Positions 60,661-64,000 of a stretch of 64,000 nt of DNA are shown in pieces. Under the pieces are notes generated by a model that worked only from the letters and a program-made list of their open reading frames with translations, was not told where the DNA came from and ran no database searches. Origin of the DNA: Anaerostipes rhamnosivorans (GTDB lineage Bacteria; Bacillota; Clostridia; Lachnospirales; Lachnospiraceae); assembly GCF_005280655.1 (NCBI RefSeq), contig NZ_CP040058.1, positions 1,087,001 to 1,151,000 of the forward strand, written 5' to 3'. Position numbers and translations under genes: made by a program. Numbering within the stretch: position 1 is the first letter of the stretch; every line of letters begins with the position of its first letter.

Positions 60661-61803
60661 ATGAATTTTGAATTAACAGAGCAGCAGGCAGCCATTCAGG
60701 AAACAGCAAGGAACTTTGCTCAGACAGAACTGCAGCCAGGTGTGCTGGAGAGAGATGCAAACAGTGAGTTTCCGGTAGATCTTTATAAGAAGATGGGGGA
60801 TATGGGCCTGATCGGTCTTCCATATCCGAAAGAAGTCGGAGGACAGGGAGCCGATTATCTTTCTTATGCACTGGCAGTGGAAGAGATCTCAAAAGTAGAT
60901 GCCTCTGTGGGTATTTCCTATTCTGTTTCCACCTCTCTGTATGGCGGAAGCATTATGAACTCTGATGCTTCCGTTGAGAAAAAGAATGAATTTCTAGCAC
61001 CGGTACTGTCCGGACAGCATTTCGGATCCTTTGGACTCACAGAGCCCAATGCCGGATCAGACGCAGGCGGATGTGTCACTGTGGCTGAAAAAGATGGGGA
61101 CGAATACATATTAAATGGTATGAAGTGTTTTAACACCAACGGACCTTTGGCCGATTATACAGCGGTATATGCCCTGACAGAACCTGAGAAGAAAGCAAAG
61201 GGTCTTTCCTGCTTTGTAGTAAAAAAAGGAACTCCTGGATTTTCTGTAGGCAAGGTGGAGGATAAGATGGGAATCCGCTCTGCGCAGGTCTCTGAGATGA
61301 TCCTGGAAAATGTCAGAGTACCTGCAGAGAATATGGTCGTTCCATCTGGGGACGGATTTAAGCTGGCCATGAAGACTTTGGATGGAGGACGCATCGGCGT
61401 TGCCGCGCAGGGGCTTGGTATCGCGGAGGGCGCATTTGAGATCGCAAAAGAATACTTAAAGAGCAGAGAACAGTTCGGCAAACCATTATATAAAAACCAG
61501 TATCTTGCATTTAAGATGGCGGAACTTGAAATGGAGATCGACGCTGCAAGATACATGCTTTACAAAGCGGCTACAGATAAACACGAGGGAAGATCTTACT
61601 CAATCCCGGCAGCAAAGGCAAAATACCTTTGTACAGAGGCCGCTATGCATGTGACAACAGAAGCAGTACAGATGTTAGGTGGAAATGGGTATATGAAGGG
61701 TTACCATGTAGAACGTATGATGAGAGATGCGAAGATCACTCAGATCTATGAGGGAACCAATGAAATCCAGAAGCTCGTTGTAAGCGGAGCTATCTTCAGA
61801 TAG
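60661..61803 (+). CDS. Acyl-CoA dehydrogenase, candidate acrylyl-CoA reductase
   Basis: 380-residue flavoprotein of the short-chain/butyryl-CoA dehydrogenase group: FELTEQQAAIQETARNFAQTEL start, GSFGLTEPNAGSDAGG (FAD/substrate), CFNTNGPLADYTAVYALT, KMGIRSAQVSEMILENVRVP, and ITQIYEGTNEIQKLVV with catalytic base Glu364. With EtfAB it could reduce acrylyl-CoA to propionyl-CoA or crotonyl-CoA to butyryl-CoA. The setting (CoA-transferase, crotonase, 3HP-forming dehydrogenase) favours acrylyl-CoA. A butyrate-type bcd operon normally includes thl, hbd and crt together, and none of that order is seen. Confidence 0.92.
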   Translation: MNFELTEQQAAIQETARNFAQTELQPGVLERDANSEFPVDLYKKMGDMGLIGLPYPKEVGGQGADYLSYALAVEEISKVDASVGISYSVSTSLYGGSIMNSDASVEKKNEFLAPVLSGQHFGSFGLTEPNAGSDAGGCVTVAEKDGDEYILNGMKCFNTNGPLADYTAVYALTEPEKKAKGLSCFVVKKGTPGFSVGKVEDKMGIRSAQVSEMILENVRVPAENMVVPSGDGFKLAMKTLDGGRIGVAAQGLGIAEGAFEIAKEYLKSREQFGKPLYKNQYLAFKMAELEMEIDAARYMLYKAATDKHEGRSYSIPAAKAKYLCTEAAMHVTTEAVQMLGGNGYMKGYHVERMMRDAKITQIYEGTNEIQKLVVSGAIFR

Positions 61804-61901
61804 GCCTAATATAAACTCTGGATCTTTTGGGGATGTCATTTGTGGCATCCCTTTTGTGTTGCCAACGTTGTTCTAGGTCAGGCAATTATTTCTTTGTCTT
61901 C

Positions 61902-61951
61902 TTGACAGAAGTTTGGGTAACAGATATGATGAGATATATAGCATGCTAACA
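61902..61951 (+). promoter_or_regulatory. marR promoter with TAGCATGCTA palindrome
   Basis: TTGACA (61902-61907), 17 bases, TATGAT (61925-61930), then TATAGCATGCTAACA (61937) containing the perfect palindrome TAGCATGCTA. Fits self-control by the MarR protein and the motif at the other three promoters. Confidence 0.7.
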
Positions 61952-61998
61952 GTTTGTGGTGTCAGTATGCAGTTTTGTGTAGGAGGGATAAGGAACCG

Positions 61999-62418
61999 AT
62001 GGAATTGAATCAATGTATCAACTATCTTTTGACTACAGCGCAGCATGCGGTGTTTCAGGAGATGAGTTCACAGCTTGCTAAGTATGACGTGACACCAGTT
62101 CAGTACGGCGTTATGTACTGTCTCTGGGTAAAGAAGAAAAACAGCCCGAAGGAGATTGCGGAGGAGCTGAAACTGGAGAACTCTACGATCTCAGGGGTTC
62201 TTGAGAGAATGGAAAAAAAGGGTCTGATCAAGCGAAAAGTCAGCAAGGAAGACCGGCGTTTTGTGGAGATCATTCTGACAGATAAGGGAAATGACTTGGA
62301 AGAACCGATTCTGGACACAGTGGAAGAGGTTAACAGGATTGTACTGAAGGATATGGGACATCAGGAACAGGAAGCTTTGAAGGCTTCACTGAGACATTTG
62401 GCTGGAATAAACGAATAG
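61999..62418 (+). CDS. MarR-family regulator, candidate controller of the propionate genes
   Basis: 139-residue winged-helix regulator: INYLLTTAQHAVFQEMSSQLAKYDVTPVQYGVMYCLW, HTH KNSPKEIAEELKLENSTISGVLERMEKKGLIKRKVSKEDRRFVEIILTDKG (wing with the DRR sequence), C-terminal dimer helices. Placed just after the acyl-CoA dehydrogenase. Its own promoter carries a TAGCATGCTA palindrome; related repeats lie at etfBA, the dehydrogenase and the crotonase promoters. ATG 61999 follows AGGAGGGA; the longer frame to 61954 has no ribosome site. The ligand might be an acyl-CoA or an organic acid. Confidence 0.9.
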   Translation: MELNQCINYLLTTAQHAVFQEMSSQLAKYDVTPVQYGVMYCLWVKKKNSPKEIAEELKLENSTISGVLERMEKKGLIKRKVSKEDRRFVEIILTDKGNDLEEPILDTVEEVNRIVLKDMGHQEQEALKASLRHLAGINE

Positions 62419-62433
62419 TTTAAAAGAGAAAAT

Positions 62434-62467
62434 GCAGCGGAAAGAACTCTTTCCTGCTGCTATTTTT
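62434..62467 (+). terminator. Terminator after marR
   Basis: GCAGCGGAAAG pairs with CTTTCCTGCTGC, then a run of seven T. Confidence 0.9.
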
Positions 62468-62534
62468 TTCATCGAATTATTTGGTTAGAAGGAAAAAAAT
62501 AAATTTTTATATGAAATGAGGAAAATTTAATAAT

Positions 62535-62786
62535 ATGAGAATAAATCTTATGTTTACTGCAATTTATATATTGATACTAATATTCAGTTTATATTTCCAG
62601 ACAAAATTATCTAAAGATGAAAGTGGAATAAAAAGACTGATCATACCAAGTTTAATTTTAATTTCTATACTATTAATATGGATCATGAATGATTTTGATG
62701 TTATGAATGCTTTACCTGTTTCTATTATATTATTTATGATTTGTATTATAAATTTATCAGTAGCTTTATTTATTAATGAAACATAA
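62535..62786 (+). CDS. Small AT-rich membrane protein, hypothetical
   Basis: 83 residues with probably three hydrophobic segments (LMFTAIYILILIFSLYF, LIIPSLILISILLIWIM, LPVSIILFMICIINLSVALF). Codons are strikingly AT-rich (many ATA, TTA, TTT) compared with all neighbours, which suggests recent gain or weak selection. GAGGAAAA is about 11 bases upstream of ATG 62535. No family recognised. Confidence 0.6.
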   Translation: MRINLMFTAIYILILIFSLYFQTKLSKDESGIKRLIIPSLILISILLIWIMNDFDVMNALPVSIILFMICIINLSVALFINET

Positions 62787-62899
62787 TAAAAGTAATTTTA
62801 TAAAGAAATTTGCACGTGACTTTCTTTTGACACTCTGTTTTGTTAAAATAGCAGAGAATAGATTTCAGACTGTGTTGTTTATCATAAAGGAGGCAGGTC

Positions 62900-64000
62900 A
62901 TGTCAGATCAAATCAACGGACAACTGTTCCGTTTTATAGAAAAAAGTCCGTGCAGCTATTTTGCTGCAGCTCAGATAGGAAGAGAGCTGGTGGAGAACGG
63001 GTTCCTGGAACTGAAGGAGAAGGAGGAATGGAGGATCCAGGAGGGAGGAAAGTATTTTACCCAGAGAAACGGATCTTCCGTTATCGCGTTTTGTGTGCCG
63101 GAGAAAGAGTTCAAAGGGTTTCACATCACCGCGTCCCATACGGATTCTCCTTCATTTAAGATAAAGGAACACACGGAGATCCAGGTAGAAAAGCACTATA
63201 CGAAGCTGAATACGGAAAAATACGGGGGAATGTTGATGGATTCCTGGCTGGATCGTCCTCTGTCTGTTGCAGGAAAGCTTGTTGTGAGGGAAGGGGATGA
63301 TCTGAAAGAAATGCTGGTCCAGATTGACAGGGACCTTCTTATGATCCCGAGACTGGCGATTCATATGAAAAGGGGAGCAGAGGATGAGGCCTTAAATGCC
63401 CAGATACAGATGCTTCCGCTGTTTGGGGATGAAAATGCCGGGAACACATTTCTATCTGAGGCCGCTTCTGCGGCTGGCGTGGAAGCGCAGGATATTCTGG
63501 GAATGGATTTATATTTATATAACCGGATGCCGGGCACCATATGGGGAGCCAAAGGAGAATATCTGTCAGCGCCAAGGCTTGATGACCTGCAGTGTGTTTT
63601 CGCATCCCTGCAGGCCTTTGTCAACAGCGAGGGTAGTGAGTATATGAATGTGTACTGCGCGTTTGACAATGAAGAGGTGGGAAGCGGAACAAAACAGGGA
63701 GCGGGGTCTACTTTCCTTATGGATGTACTGTTCCGCGTCAATGAAGCGTTGGGGAGGACTTCACAGCAGTACCGCATGGCAGTCGCGGACAGCTTTATGA
63801 TCTCTGCGGACAACGCTCATGCCGTTCACCCGAATCTGCCTGCAAAAGCAGACCTTACTAACCGGCCGTATATGAACGGGGGGATCGTCATCAAGTACAG
63901 CGCCAATCAAAAATATACAACAGATGCATATTCTGGAGCAGTGATGAAGCATCTCTGTGAAAGGGCAGAGGTACCGTATCAGACATTCCATAACCGTTCG
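62900..64000 (+). CDS. M18-family aminopeptidase, 3'-truncated by window edge
   Basis: Dinuclear zinc aminopeptidase for N-terminal Asp/Glu or other residues. 367 codons are open to the last base without a stop; full members have about 430-460. Zinc and catalytic blocks: HITASHTDSPSFKIK (His, Asp), LSAPRLDDLQCVFA (bridging Asp), CAFDNEEVGSGTKQGAGS (catalytic and ligand Glu) and ISADNAHAVHPNLPAK (ligand in SADNAHAVHPN). ATG 62900 follows AAAGGAGG. A 127-codon ORF in another frame at 62776-63159 is a shadow. Confidence 0.95.
   Translation, partial: MSDQINGQLFRFIEKSPCSYFAAAQIGRELVENGFLELKEKEEWRIQEGGKYFTQRNGSSVIAFCVPEKEFKGFHITASHTDSPSFKIKEHTEIQVEKHYTKLNTEKYGGMLMDSWLDRPLSVAGKLVVREGDDLKEMLVQIDRDLLMIPRLAIHMKRGAEDEALNAQIQMLPLFGDENAGNTFLSEAASAAGVEAQDILGMDLYLYNRMPGTIWGAKGEYLSAPRLDDLQCVFASLQAFVNSEGSEYMNVYCAFDNEEVGSGTKQGAGSTFLMDVLFRVNEALGRTSQQYRMAVADSFMISADNAHAVHPNLPAKADLTNRPYMNGGIVIKYSANQKYTTDAYSGAVMKHLCERAEVPYQTFHNRS

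Noticed and set aside
60661..61803. A standard butyrate (bcd-etf) operon
   Set aside because: No thiolase or hydroxybutyryl-CoA dehydrogenase is next to it, etfBA is a separate unit, and a CoA-transferase with crotonase and permease is divergent; the propionate reading fits better, though butyryl-CoA activity is not excluded.
62776..63159. 127-codon ORF at the start of the M18 region
   Set aside because: It overlaps the M18 aminopeptidase frame that begins at 62900 with AAAGGAGG and shows all zinc motifs; the other frame has no family features.

Overview
The window looks like chromosomal DNA of an anaerobic, low-to-mid GC gut Firmicute of the Lachnospiraceae, most like Anaerostipes. Strong AGGAGG-type ribosome sites, a clostridial single-chain PurL, Etf-linked acyl-CoA chemistry, a rubredoxin fusion and a selenium-donor cluster all fit. 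The genus call rests on the combination of inositol catabolism with an acrylyl-CoA route to propionate, which has been reported for Anaerostipes; I ran no search.

Layout. 1-5354: first inositol cluster (partial iolG, iolI, GPH transporter, iolE, iolH, and a PTS-IIA-like protein that seems to lack its phospho-histidine). 5484-13245: housekeeping and repair genes (SRAP, XRE regulator, tRNA-Leu(AAG), endonuclease IV) and a selenium/sulfur-donor operon (MBL hydrolase, DUF3343, selD, yedF, cysteine desulfurase, phosphoesterase). 13373-15101: glycine riboswitch and a Na+/amino acid symporter. 15294-17364: pdxST and maf. 17482-21997: a solute-binding lipoprotein paired with a GGDEF-EAL protein. 22115-30934: DUF1292, antiporter, two degenerate AstE/AspA-like proteins, purL and transaldolase. 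31034-35392: a small unlisted ORF, AraC regulator, and two cytidylate-kinase-like paralogues around a hydrolase and a DUF3267 protein.

35479-42174: iolR, a LacI regulator and a second inositol cluster (iolG paralogue, a nearly identical second iolH, an unassigned TIM-barrel isomerase, a second GPH transporter). 42355-46967: HAD phosphatase, toxin-antitoxin pair, flavin reductase-rubredoxin, a second LacI regulator, and a DUF3793 gene bracketed by structured repeats. 47508-52458: iolC-iolD-iolB and an iron alcohol dehydrogenase. 52901-54660: PadR/DUF1048, a methyltransferase and a tautomerase. 54854-62418: etfBA, a GntP-type permease, CoA-transferase, crotonase, acyl-CoA dehydrogenase and MarR. 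The window ends in a hypothetical membrane protein and a partial M18 aminopeptidase.

How it fits together. IolG/IolE/IolD/IolB/IolC would convert myo-inositol to 2-deoxy-5-keto-gluconate-6-phosphate. An aldolase (IolJ, not in this window) would give DHAP and malonate semialdehyde. No malonate-semialdehyde dehydrogenase (IolA) is present. Instead the window offers an iron alcohol dehydrogenase (to 3-hydroxypropionate), a CoA-transferase (to 3HP-CoA), a crotonase (to acrylyl-CoA) and an acyl-CoA dehydrogenase with EtfAB (to propionyl-CoA). Four promoters in the last part share a TTGACA-17-TAnnAT core followed at once by a TTAGC-type repeat, which suggests one MarR regulon.
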